Assembly: GCF_009649785.1 (NCBI RefSeq)
Contig: NZ_WJOK01000004.1
Coordinates: 124,001 to 188,000 of the forward strand
Length of the DNA stretch: 64,000 nucleotides
Origin: Agrobacterium tumefaciens
Lineage (GTDB): Bacteria; Pseudomonadota; Alphaproteobacteria; Rhizobiales; Rhizobiaceae
Reading direction: 5' to 3'
The notes beneath the pieces were generated by a model. It saw nothing but the letters and a program-made list of their open reading frames with translations, did not search any database and was not told where the DNA came from. Positions 43,369 through 52,061 of this stretch are shown here, one piece after another (positions within the stretch are counted from its first letter, which is position 1; every line of letters begins with the position of its first letter). A program made the position numbers and the translations under genes.

Positions 43369-44406
43369 TTACGTCTCGCTCCAAGTCATCGTGTAACGCG
43401 TTCCCTTGGCCTGTTCCGGGTGCGTATGCGTTTGCTCGACACGAGCACCAATGTTCTGAGCCATTGCCATAATCAGCTTTGTTCCGAGGCCAGTACCACG
43501 CGGAGATGCGTCGGGCTTTGAACCGACACCATCGTCTTCGACAACGAGAACAAATTGCCGATTTTCTTCCGAAAGTCCGACGCGAACCGTGCCGGATTGA
43601 TCTGGATAAGCGTATTTCAGCGCGTTGGTCAGCAGCTCGGTGATGATGACACCCAGAGCTACGGCATGGTCTGCCTTGAGGCTGATGTCACAAAGCGATG
43701 TTTCGACGGTAATGGACGAAGATCCGGGAACCGCCTGAAACAACCCATCGATGATCGACGTCAGGTACGAATTGAGCGATACCAGACCTATATTGTCGGT
43801 ATTGTAAAGGCTGCGGTGAACGCCGGCGATCGCCGAAATCCTGCTTTGGGTTTCCAGCAAGGCGACTTCGGCTTCCTCAGACTTGATGGTGTTTATCTGC
43901 AGGCGAATCATGGCGGATACCAGCGAGAGGCTGTTGGCGACCCGATGGTTCATCTCCTTCACCATCATTTCCGCATGTTCCTTGGCCTTCACCAGCAACC
44001 GGTCGGATTCCTCCTTCGTCTGACGCAGACGATGGTTTTCCAGCGACTGATCGATAGCCGTAAGCAACAGCGGGAAAAAGTCGTCACCGACATTCTTTAT
44101 GACGTAGTCGGCGGCACCCGCCTTGAGGGCGTCGATCGCGATCTGGGCTTCGTTCGATCCCGTTACATAAAGAACGGGAACCCGCCCCGGCAAGGACTGA
44201 ATCGCGGCAAGGAACTCCATTCCCGTCGATGTCTGGAAGTAATGGTCCAGAACGACGATATCGAACTGCTCGTCTTGAAACATCTTGAGCCCGGACGCCA
44301 CGGATGCGGCATGGACCACCTCCATTCCGTGACGACCGAGGATCCGGCTGGAAAGCCGCGCCAGAGCCGGATCATCATCAACATACAAAACGCGCAATGC
44401 CATCAT
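43369..44406 (-). CDS. hybrid sensor: receiver domain plus HisKA_2-type histidine kinase
   Basis: 345 residues. The N-terminal receiver domain has the acidic pocket D10-D12, phospho-acceptor D54 and K104. A coiled linker leads to the HisKA_2 box EMNHRVANSLSLV with H154, and a HATPase domain with ELLTNALKYA and GTGLGTKLI at the C-terminus. Receiver-first kinases of this type take phosphate or a signal from a partner and pass it on; the HisKA_2/HWE group feeds the general stress response in alphaproteobacteria. Third gene of the operon, 4 bases after the response regulator. Confidence 0.9.
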   Translation of the reverse strand: MMALRVLYVDDDPALARLSSRILGRHGMEVVHAASVASGLKMFQDEQFDIVVLDHYFQTSTGMEFLAAIQSLPGRVPVLYVTGSNEAQIAIDALKAGAADYVIKNVGDDFFPLLLTAIDQSLENHRLRQTKEESDRLLVKAKEHAEMMVKEMNHRVANSLSLVSAMIRLQINTIKSEEAEVALLETQSRISAIAGVHRSLYNTDNIGLVSLNSYLTSIIDGLFQAVPGSSSITVETSLCDISLKADHAVALGVIITELLTNALKYAYPDQSGTVRVGLSEENRQFVLVVEDDGVGSKPDASPRGTGLGTKLIMAMAQNIGARVEQTHTHPEQAKGTRYTMTWSET

Positions 44407-44410
44407 GCCT

Positions 44411-44848
44411 TCAAGGTACTTGAATTACGGAGAAGAACAGGCCGAGGTTCTTTATCGCACTCGCAAAGCCTTCGTAGTCGACCGGCTTGGTTATATAGAC
44501 ATTTGCACCAAGGTCATAACATTTCTGAATCTCGGTTTCGTCATCCGTCGTCGTCAAAACGACCACCGGCAAACGGCGCGTATATTCGTTACTCTTGATC
44601 TCCTCGAGAATTCGGATACCCGACATATCAGGGAGGTTAAGATCGAGCAAAACGAGAAGATATCGATCTTTGCTGACAACGCCATCGCGGTTTTCACCGA
44701 GGATGTAGTCGAGTGCCTTTGCACCGAGCGTAAAGGGCATGATCTCGTTATTCACACCTGCGCGACGTACGTTCTTCTCGATCAGCCGAGCATGACCTTC
44801 GTCATCCTCGATCATAATGATCGTTACCTCTTGACCGGTTGCCTTCAT
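44411..44848 (-). CDS. stand-alone response regulator receiver protein (Rcp1-like)
   Basis: 145 residues, a single receiver domain with no output domain. Acidic pocket E14-D15-D16, phospho-acceptor D69 in LVLLDLNLPDMSG, Thr 100 region VVVLTTTDD and K121 in YITKPVDY. This slightly long form (insertion GENRDGVVSKDRY before the acceptor strand) is typical of Rcp1-type partners of phytochrome-like kinases. Overlaps the CHASE3 kinase gene by ATGA, so it is its probable target. Confidence 0.92.
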   Translation of the reverse strand: MKATGQEVTIIMIEDDEGHARLIEKNVRRAGVNNEIMPFTLGAKALDYILGENRDGVVSKDRYLLVLLDLNLPDMSGIRILEEIKSNEYTRRLPVVVLTTTDDETEIQKCYDLGANVYITKPVDYEGFASAIKNLGLFFSVIQVP

Positions 44849-46338
44849 TTTTCGCCTTCTTTCGTCACTTTTCTGAGATCGCTCGGCAACAGCAATGTAA
44901 ATGTACTGCCTTTGCCAAGTTCGGAACTCACCTTAATGTCTCCTCCTAAACTTCTTATTAGCGACCGAACATGGGCAAGGCCGATGCCTTCCCCCGGCTG
45001 ATCCTGATCACCGGCGCGGCGAAAGAGTTCGAACACCCGCTCCAGATCATGCTCGCCAATGCCGCGCCCGTTGTCGCTGACTTCGATGCTGATGGCACCC
45101 CGCCCGGACGGATAAGCACGGGCAGTCAATCGCAGCGGTCGTCCCGGCATCTGGTATTTCACCGCATTGTCGAAAAGATTGCCAAGGATTTGGTCGATAG
45201 AGATACGATCCGTCACGACTGTCAGCTTTGATGTCTCGACACTGATCTCGCCGCCATTGGCATTGATCTGGTGACGAACCGTCTCGGAGAGCGATGACAG
45301 TAATGTCTCTATGTCGACTTTTTCCGGCTGCAGCTTTCGCTGACCATCGCGCGATATCTTCAAGATCGCATTGATCAGCTGGTCCATCTTGCGTGTCGAA
45401 GAGCGGATGAAACTGATCGCCTCGGGAAGATCTTCCTCGACAGCCAGTCTGGCATCCCGAACCACGTCGTCGGAAGGCATTTTGCCGTCTGCGAGCACAT
45501 ATGCGGTGACCGGCTTCAGGGACGTATCGAATTCGGAGAGGAACCCCATGATATTGACGAGCGGCGCACGCAAATCGTGCGTGACGATATAGGCGAAGCG
45601 CTGAATTTCCTGATTGGCGCTGCGAAGATCACGGGTTCTTTCCTCAACCCGCTCCTCCAGATGGCGATTTAACTCGTCAACATCTTCCCGAGACCGGTTC
45701 AACGCACGGATATATGTGAAAACCAGAAAGATTGAACCGCCGACAACAAGCAGGATCGCCAGCGTGCCGCCGAGCGTTACCCATTGCAATGTATTGGCGG
45801 CGCCAAGTTGGTCTCCGACGATGATGCGGAGCCGATCGTCGGTCTGCGATTGCAGCTTCGACAAGATCGCCCTGATTTCGTTCATGAACCGTTTGCCGTC
45901 ATTCTCACGGACGACTTCGACTGCCTCGGTGATGCGTCCTGCCTTTTGCAGATCGATGGTTTCCTGGGTTTCAGCCAGCTTGTTGGCGACGGCATTACCG
46001 AGATCCGTCAGATCCTGCTCGTATTGCTTCTGGTCCTTCAGCACTTCGAGAAGTCTGGACTGCCTCTGCGGCAACAGGCTCAAGGCCTCCTGATATGGGC
46101 TCAGATACTCGATGTTGTTGGTCAGCAGATAACCCCTCTGCCCCGTTTCAATGTCCTGCATCGACGTCAGGATATCGAGAATGGCAGCCCGCACACGGCG
46201 CAACTCGGCTGTTTCTTGCGAGTACCGGTTGTTCACCTGCACCAGCCACAGCGAAGTGGCGACCATTCCGGTCAATATTGCAACACCTACAGCGAGCATA
46301 AACAGGCTTCGCTGAGCAAAAGGCGAAAAACTAATCAC
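44845..46338 (-). CDS. membrane histidine kinase with CHASE3 sensor domain
   Basis: 497 residues: membrane span 1 (about 12-34), periplasmic CHASE3 domain with the QDIETGQRGYLLT motif at 61-73, span 2 (about 186-209), a coiled linker, the HisKA box with H254 in YIVTHDLRAPLVN, and HATPase (NLFDNAVKYQ, DNGRGIGEHD, GEGIGLAHVR). An envelope-stress or small-ligand sensor that should phosphorylate the receiver encoded next. The promoter region has a 9+9 dyad at 46396. Confidence 0.93.
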   Translation of the reverse strand: MISFSPFAQRSLFMLAVGVAILTGMVATSLWLVQVNNRYSQETAELRRVRAAILDILTSMQDIETGQRGYLLTNNIEYLSPYQEALSLLPQRQSRLLEVLKDQKQYEQDLTDLGNAVANKLAETQETIDLQKAGRITEAVEVVRENDGKRFMNEIRAILSKLQSQTDDRLRIIVGDQLGAANTLQWVTLGGTLAILLVVGGSIFLVFTYIRALNRSREDVDELNRHLEERVEERTRDLRSANQEIQRFAYIVTHDLRAPLVNIMGFLSEFDTSLKPVTAYVLADGKMPSDDVVRDARLAVEEDLPEAISFIRSSTRKMDQLINAILKISRDGQRKLQPEKVDIETLLSSLSETVRHQINANGGEISVETSKLTVVTDRISIDQILGNLFDNAVKYQMPGRPLRLTARAYPSGRGAISIEVSDNGRGIGEHDLERVFELFRRAGDQDQPGEGIGLAHVRSLIRSLGGDIKVSSELGKGSTFTLLLPSDLRKVTKEGEK

Positions 46339-46395
46339 AGTTGTAAATTCCCGGCATGCACCTCATTCGCGCGCAAACTAGAATATGCGGCGCAT

Positions 46396-46422
46396 TGAAT
46401 CGAACGTTTTATTTTCGATTCA
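46396..46422. promoter_or_regulatory. perfect inverted repeat before the kinase operon
   Basis: TGAATCGAA (46396-46404) and TTCGATTCA (46414-46422) are perfect inverse copies nine bases apart, 58 bases before the CHASE3 kinase start. No U-run follows on either side, so an operator is likelier than a terminator. Confidence 0.45.
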
Positions 46423-46426
46423 TATG

Positions 46427-46451
46427 GGAACCACTTTTGACGACGCGCGTT
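46427..46451 (+). promoter_or_regulatory. candidate EcfG-type general-stress promoter
   Basis: GGAAC (46427-46431), 16 bases, CGTT (46448-46451): matches the GGAAC-N16/17-CGTT consensus of the alphaproteobacterial stress sigma factor EcfG. It points rightward, away from the kinase operon and against the 3' end of the ATPase gene, where I see no gene on that strand. Confidence 0.4.
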
Positions 46452-46539
46452 GAGCGAGGCTGTAAAAAATATTCCGCTCAGAATAGCGGATAGCGGTGCG
46501 AAACTTCACGGTTTTTCAACCCGGAATGCCAGAATTGCC

Positions 46540-48351
46540 TTAAACAACCTGAACCAGATGGCCCGGGGAAACGGTTTTATAGTTTCGCGTCGGCGTTTGA
46601 AATCCCATCGGCCGTATCGGGCTTTTCAGTTCATCGTTGGATATGCCGCGCTTTATTCCGCGTCGCGCCGGATCGGGTACCGGCACTGCCGCCATGAGTT
46701 TCTTCGTGTAGGCATGTTGCGGATTGTCGAAAACAGCAGCGCGCGGACCGATCTCCACAATCTCACCGAGATACATCACCGCGACGCGATGGCTGACACG
46801 CTCCACCACCGCCATATCGTGGGAGATGAAGAGGAAAGCGAGATTGAGGCTCTGTTGCAGGTCGAGGAGCAGGTTGCAGACCTGCGCCTTGATCGAAACA
46901 TCGAGAGCCGACACGCTTTCGTCGGCAACAATGACCTTCGGATCGAGGGCAAGCGCACGGGCAATCGCGATGCGCTGGCGCTGGCCGCCGGAAAATTCGT
47001 GAGGATAGCGGCTCGCCATGTCGGCGGTTAGACCAACCTTTTCGAGGAGATCGGCAGTCTTTTCCTTCGCCTGCTTCGTGGTGCCCAGTTTGTGCTTGAT
47101 GAAGGGTTCGGAAATCGCCGTACCCACCGTCATGCGCGGATTGAGCGACGAGAACGGATCCTGAAAGATCATCTGTACGGACTTACGCATATTGCGCAGG
47201 CCGACGGTATCGAGCCGCATCACATCGTAACCATCGAGCGAAACCTCGCCGGCCGTCGGTTCGACAAGACGCATGATCGAGCGGCCGGTCGTCGACTTTC
47301 CGCAACCGGACTCGCCGACCAGTGCAAGCGTCTCCCCCTGAAACAGATCGAAGGAGACGTTTTCGACCGCGTGAACCGCACCCGTCTGCCGGGCCAAAAG
47401 GCCGGAGCGGATGGGAAACCGCGTCACGAGGTTCTTGACCGACAGGACAGGTGTCTGTCCGCTCGCAACCGTTTCGGCCACTTCTACCGGCTCGGTCGAC
47501 AGGCCGGTTTTCATGTCGAGCACCGGAAAGCGCGTCGGCCACTGCCGGTCGCGCATCGAGCCGAGCTTCGGCACCGCCGAAAGCAGCGCCCGCGTATAGG
47601 GATGCTTGCCGCGCTGGAATATATCCCCGGTTGGTCCGGTCTCGACCTCATCGCCCCGGAACATCACAATGGTGCGGTCGGCGATCTCCGCCACGACGCC
47701 CATATCATGAGTAATGAAGAGGACCGACATGCCCTCCTCTTCCTGAAGCAGTTTGATCAGATCGAGAATCTGGCCCTGAATGGTGACGTCGAGCGCGGTC
47801 GTCGGTTCATCGGCGATCAGCAGTTTCGGCCGGGAAGCGAGCGCCATTGCGATCATCACGCGCTGGCGCATGCCACCGGAAAACTGATGCGGATACTCGT
47901 CAAAGCGACCGGCCGCGTTGGGAATACGAACCTTTTCGAGAAGCCGGACAGTCTCCGCCCTTGCCTGCTGCTTCGAAAAGCCCTTGTGCCGGATGAGGAC
48001 CTCGGAAATCTGGCGGCCGATCGTGAAGATGGGATTGAGCGACGTCATAGGCTCCTGAAATATCATCGAGACGTCGTTGCCCCGCACGCCCCGCATTTCC
48101 TTCTCGGAAAGCGCCAGAAGATTGCGCCCGTTCAAGAAAACTTCACCCTCAATCCGGCTGAAAGCGGGGCTAAGCAGGCGCATGATGGACAGCGAGGTGA
48201 CGGACTTTCCCGAACCGGACTCACCGACAATCGCGACGGTTTCGCCCGGAGCGACATCGAAGGAGACGTTACGGACGACGCTCTTCCAAGCATCATCGAC
48301 GAGAAAAGAAGTGGTCAGGTTTCTAACGGAGAGAACAGGTGTCGTATTCAT
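46540..48351 (-). CDS. glutathione/peptide-type ABC transporter, fused double ATP-binding protein
   Basis: 603 residues from ATG 48351. Two ATPase halves with Walker A GESGSGKS at 43-50 and GESGCGKS near 360, signatures FSGGMRQR and FSGGQRQR, and Walker B LLIADEP and VIVADE. Fused ATPases of this length resemble GsiA of the glutathione importer. It follows the gamma-glutamyltransferase gene by 4 bases, so it belongs to that transport operon. Confidence 0.93.
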   Translation of the reverse strand: MNTTPVLSVRNLTTSFLVDDAWKSVVRNVSFDVAPGETVAIVGESGSGKSVTSLSIMRLLSPAFSRIEGEVFLNGRNLLALSEKEMRGVRGNDVSMIFQEPMTSLNPIFTIGRQISEVLIRHKGFSKQQARAETVRLLEKVRIPNAAGRFDEYPHQFSGGMRQRVMIAMALASRPKLLIADEPTTALDVTIQGQILDLIKLLQEEEGMSVLFITHDMGVVAEIADRTIVMFRGDEVETGPTGDIFQRGKHPYTRALLSAVPKLGSMRDRQWPTRFPVLDMKTGLSTEPVEVAETVASGQTPVLSVKNLVTRFPIRSGLLARQTGAVHAVENVSFDLFQGETLALVGESGCGKSTTGRSIMRLVEPTAGEVSLDGYDVMRLDTVGLRNMRKSVQMIFQDPFSSLNPRMTVGTAISEPFIKHKLGTTKQAKEKTADLLEKVGLTADMASRYPHEFSGGQRQRIAIARALALDPKVIVADESVSALDVSIKAQVCNLLLDLQQSLNLAFLFISHDMAVVERVSHRVAVMYLGEIVEIGPRAAVFDNPQHAYTKKLMAAVPVPDPARRGIKRGISNDELKSPIRPMGFQTPTRNYKTVSPGHLVQVV

Positions 48352-48355
48352 GATG

Positions 48356-50140
48356 TCATCGTCCCACAGCATAGGCCTGCATCAGTCGCGGGGTTGCGGC
48401 GGCCCGCAGCAGGCCATCGGCATCCCGCTTTGCGGCAGTCAGGCGCCCCACCGACCACGCATCGGCAACGGTGACCTTGTGTCCGCGGCGGCGAAGCTCC
48501 TGCAGCGTCATATCACCCACGGTGCTTTCCACCATGATCTCGCCCGGCGAACTGGTGCGCGGATAAAACGAGCCCGGAAAATGCGAGGTATGGAACAGCG
48601 GCATGTCGATGGCCGCCTGCAGGTTCTTGCCGTGATGCGCATAACGCAGGAAGAAGGGCAGCTGCCACTGATCCTGCTGATCGCCGCCCGGAGTACCGAA
48701 CACCATGGAAGGGCGTCCCTGATGCAGCGCGAGCGAGGGTGTCAACGTGGTGCGCGGGCGTTTTCCAGGTGCGAGCGAGGTCGGCAGGCCTTCCTTCAAC
48801 CAGAACATCTGGGCGCGGGAATTAAGCGCAAAGCCCAGTCCCGGAACGATTGGCGATGATTGCAGCCAGCCGCCGGAGGGCGTGGTTGAGACCATGTTGC
48901 CCCAGCGGTCTATGACATCGATATGCACGGTATCGCCGCGTTTTTCGGTAAGATGCGACATGGTGGGCTCGTAGACGGTGCCCTTGCCGCTCATTTCGGC
49001 GAGCATGGCCATGGTGGCGTCCACCTGCTTCTCGTAACCCGGCACGATGCCGGGACGCAGATCGAGCGATGCCTCTGTGCCGATCAGTTTACGACGCCCG
49101 GCATTGTAGCCTTCAGAGAGAAGATATTCCGTCGGAATCTGGCCGAAATCAGGATCGCCGTAATAGACCTCACGGTCGGCAAAGGCGAGCTTCATGGCCT
49201 CAACGATGGTGTGGATGAAATCGGGGCCGGACGGGTCCATGGCCGCAAGATCGAAGCCTTTCAACAGGGCGAGCGACTGCAACAAAACCGGTCCCTGCCC
49301 CCAGGCAGGCGTCTTTGCAATCGTCCAGTCATGATAATCAAGCGTCTGCGGCGCTTCGATGGTCGCGCTCCAGTCCGCCATATCCTGCGCCGTCAGCACG
49401 CCCTTGTGCTTGGTGCCGCTTGCATCCATGACTTCAGCGGTCTTGACGTAAGTGTCGATGGCTTCCGCTACGAAACCCCGATAGAAAGCGTCGCGTGCGG
49501 CTTCAATCTGGTTTTCGCGACCCGAACGCGCTTCGGATTCAGTGACGATCCGCTTGTAGGTTTCCGCAAGTACAGGATTCCTGAAAAGGGCGTGCGGCTC
49601 GGGTGCGGCACCACCCGGCAGCCAGGTCTCGTAGGATGTCGGCCATTCCTTCTCGAAGAATTCCGCCAGCCCCTTGATGGTGGCGGAAACGCGCGGCAGA
49701 GTCGGATGTCCGTATTCGGCATAATAGATGGCTGGTTCCAGCACCTCGCGCACGCTCATCGTGCCGTAGTCGCGCAGCATCAACATCCAGCCATCGAAGG
49801 CTCCGGGAATGACGGTTGCAAGCAGACCATCGCCGGGGATCAGCTTAAGCCCCTCCGAGGTATAGTGCTCGATGGTAGCGCCACTCGGAGCAGGCCCCTG
49901 CGCGCAGATGACTTCGACCTTGTCCTTCTTCTTTGAATAAAAGACGGCAGGCATGTCGCCGCCGGGGCCACAGAGATGCGGTTCGACGATCTGCAGCACG
50001 AAGCCGGCGGCAACCGCTGCGTCGAAGGCGTTACCTCCCTTTTCGAGGATTGCCATGCCCACGGCCGATGCGATCCAGTGCGTCGAGGTGACGACGCCGA
50101 ATGTGCCAAGGATCTCGGGGCGTGTGGTAAATTCGGTCAT
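48356..50140 (-). CDS. gamma-glutamyltransferase family protein
   Basis: 594 residues. The Ntn-hydrolase nucleophile is T404 in RGDTVHIDVID; the precursor should cut itself before this Thr into a large and a small subunit. CGPGGD near 57 and STTPSGGW in the small subunit are family motifs. No signal peptide, so it acts in the cytoplasm, on gamma-glutamyl amides or peptides imported by the surrounding ABC genes. It might also be of the cephalosporin-acylase-like branch. Confidence 0.92.
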   Translation of the reverse strand: MTEFTTRPEILGTFGVVTSTHWIASAVGMAILEKGGNAFDAAVAAGFVLQIVEPHLCGPGGDMPAVFYSKKKDKVEVICAQGPAPSGATIEHYTSEGLKLIPGDGLLATVIPGAFDGWMLMLRDYGTMSVREVLEPAIYYAEYGHPTLPRVSATIKGLAEFFEKEWPTSYETWLPGGAAPEPHALFRNPVLAETYKRIVTESEARSGRENQIEAARDAFYRGFVAEAIDTYVKTAEVMDASGTKHKGVLTAQDMADWSATIEAPQTLDYHDWTIAKTPAWGQGPVLLQSLALLKGFDLAAMDPSGPDFIHTIVEAMKLAFADREVYYGDPDFGQIPTEYLLSEGYNAGRRKLIGTEASLDLRPGIVPGYEKQVDATMAMLAEMSGKGTVYEPTMSHLTEKRGDTVHIDVIDRWGNMVSTTPSGGWLQSSPIVPGLGFALNSRAQMFWLKEGLPTSLAPGKRPRTTLTPSLALHQGRPSMVFGTPGGDQQDQWQLPFFLRYAHHGKNLQAAIDMPLFHTSHFPGSFYPRTSSPGEIMVESTVGDMTLQELRRRGHKVTVADAWSVGRLTAAKRDADGLLRAAATPRLMQAYAVGR

Positions 50141-50162
50141 TCAGTCAGTTCCTTATGAGAAA

Positions 50163-51035
50163 TCATGCTTCGCGCGGATCGAGCGCATCACGCAGGCCAT
50201 CGCCCAGGAGATTGAAGCCTATGACGACGAGGAAAATTGCAATCCCGGGCCACATCGTCATCCACGGCGCTTGGCTCAGAAAGTTCTTAGCGGTGTTCAG
50301 CATGGAACCCCACGACGGCGCCGGTGCCTGCTGGCCAAGGCCGAGGAAGGAAAGGCTCGCTTCCGCAATGATGGCCGTCGCAACCGTCAAGGTTGCCTGC
50401 ACGATGATGGGAGCAAAGACATTTGGCAGGATGTATCGTGTCATGATGTCGAAGTGGTTGAGGCCAATCGACCTTGCCCCCTCGACATAATCTTCCATCT
50501 TGACCGCCAGCACCTGACCACGGGTCAACCGAACGAAAATCGGCATGGCGGAAAGCCCGATGGCGATCATCGCATTGGTAAGGCTCGGGCCAAGGAAGGC
50601 CGCAAGGGCAATAGCCATGATGAGGAACGGCATAGCCAGCAGCGCTTCGGTGATGCGCGAGATGACCATATCCACCCAGCCACCGAAATAACCGGCGATC
50701 AACCCGAAGGGCACGCCGATGACCACCGCAATCATGACGGAGACAACACCCGCCATCAGCGAGGCGCGCGCGCCATAAATCATGCGCGAAAGGATATCAC
50801 GGCCAAGATCGTCGGTGCCAAGCCAGTGGGCGGCGGACGGCGCCTTGCGGATGGCCGACCAGCTGGTCGCAATAGGGTCAGCAATCGGCAGGATCGGTGC
50901 TGCAACGGCAAGTACCGTGAAGAAAAGCACGATAATCAGACCGGCGAGCGCCGATTTGTTGCGCTTCATTTTCTTCCAGGCGCGGCTTTCCTGCCGCGGC
51001 ACCGGTACGGACAGGTTTTGATCGAGAGCGGTCAT
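50163..51035 (-). CDS. peptide/glutathione-type ABC transporter permease, DppC/GsiD type
   Basis: 290 residues: a cytoplasmic tail of about 25 residues, then six spans; HWLGTDDLGRDILSRMIYGA (about 70-89) is the DppC-family mark. Encoded 11 bases after the DppB-like gene and 22 bases before the gamma-glutamyltransferase gene. Confidence 0.92.
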   Translation of the reverse strand: MTALDQNLSVPVPRQESRAWKKMKRNKSALAGLIIVLFFTVLAVAAPILPIADPIATSWSAIRKAPSAAHWLGTDDLGRDILSRMIYGARASLMAGVVSVMIAVVIGVPFGLIAGYFGGWVDMVISRITEALLAMPFLIMAIALAAFLGPSLTNAMIAIGLSAMPIFVRLTRGQVLAVKMEDYVEGARSIGLNHFDIMTRYILPNVFAPIIVQATLTVATAIIAEASLSFLGLGQQAPAPSWGSMLNTAKNFLSQAPWMTMWPGIAIFLVVIGFNLLGDGLRDALDPREA

Positions 51036-51046
51036 GATATCAGGCC

Positions 51047-51994
51047 TCAGATCGTCGCCCTGAGGCGAGGGTTAAGCAGGACATAGGCAATGTCCGCCAG
51101 CAGGTTCATGAGGATGAAGCCGACCGCGGTGCAGAGCACGATGCCCTGGACGACGGCGTAATCGCGGGTGAAGACCGCATCGACGGTCATCTTGCCGAAG
51201 CCGGGAATGGTGAATATCTGCTCCGTCAGAACCGCACCGGCCAGCAACTCACCGAAAAGCAGTGCCAACAGCGTGATGACGGGCAGAAGCGCGTTGCGAA
51301 AACTGTGAGACAGGATGATCTCGCGCGGCGAAAGCCCCTTGGCGCGGGCGGTGCGGATATAGTCTGAACTCAAAACCGCAACCATTGCCGAACGCGTGTG
51401 GCGCATCAACGTTGCCGCAAGCGCATTGCCGAGCACGAAGGCGGGCATGATCATCGTCTCGATGGAGCGAACGGGGTCGACGAATATCGATTCATATCCG
51501 GATGCCGGCAGCCAGCCGAGCTTCACTGAAACCAGCAGGATCAGCATGATACCGAGCCAGAAATTCGGGATCGACAGGCCGGAAAGCGCCACGATATTGG
51601 CGGTGTAGTCGATCCATGTGTTTTTCTTGACGGCGGCCAGAATGCCGATCGGAATACCGATGACCATCGCAAAGAACATCGCCATCACAGCCAGCTGAAT
51701 GGTGACCGGCAGCTTCTGGCCGATCAGTTCCAGCACCGGCTGGTTGGTCCTCAGCGAAATACCGAAATCGCCGGTCACCACGCCGCCCAGCCAGTTGATG
51801 TACTGGAGCGGTACCGGGTCGTTCAGGCGATACTTCTCCCGCAGGAATTCAATCGTCGCCGGATCACGCTCCTCACCCGCCATGGCGAGAACCGGATCAC
51901 CCGGCAACAGTTTCTGCAGCGAGAAGACGAAGATGGAGATGATCAAAAGCGTCGGGATCGCGACCAGCAGTCGCTTGCCGATATAGACAGGCAT
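51047..51994 (-). CDS. peptide/glutathione-type ABC transporter permease, DppB/GsiC type
   Basis: 315 residues from ATG 51994 (GGGGG seven bases upstream; the frame to 52033 adds 13 unrelated residues). Six spans, the DPATIEFLREKYRLNDPVPL periplasmic segment and the TARAKGLSPREIILSHSF EAA loop. Partner of the DppC-type permease. Confidence 0.92.
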   Translation of the reverse strand: MPVYIGKRLLVAIPTLLIISIFVFSLQKLLPGDPVLAMAGEERDPATIEFLREKYRLNDPVPLQYINWLGGVVTGDFGISLRTNQPVLELIGQKLPVTIQLAVMAMFFAMVIGIPIGILAAVKKNTWIDYTANIVALSGLSIPNFWLGIMLILLVSVKLGWLPASGYESIFVDPVRSIETMIMPAFVLGNALAATLMRHTRSAMVAVLSSDYIRTARAKGLSPREIILSHSFRNALLPVITLLALLFGELLAGAVLTEQIFTIPGFGKMTVDAVFTRDYAVVQGIVLCTAVGFILMNLLADIAYVLLNPRLRATI

Positions 51995-52026
51995 GGCATT
52001 GCCCCCGTTCGTGCACGTTCTGGAGG

Positions 52027-52048
52027 GCCGCACGGCAAGCCGTGCGGC
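52027..52048. other. strong intercistronic hairpin between binding protein and permease genes
   Basis: GCCGCACGGC (52027-52036) and GCCGTGCGGC (52039-52048) form a ten-base perfect stem. It lies 13 bases after the binding-protein stop and no U-run follows, so it fits a 3'-stabilising or attenuating element. Confidence 0.7.
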
Positions 52049-52061
52049 GGATTTGAAGCGC

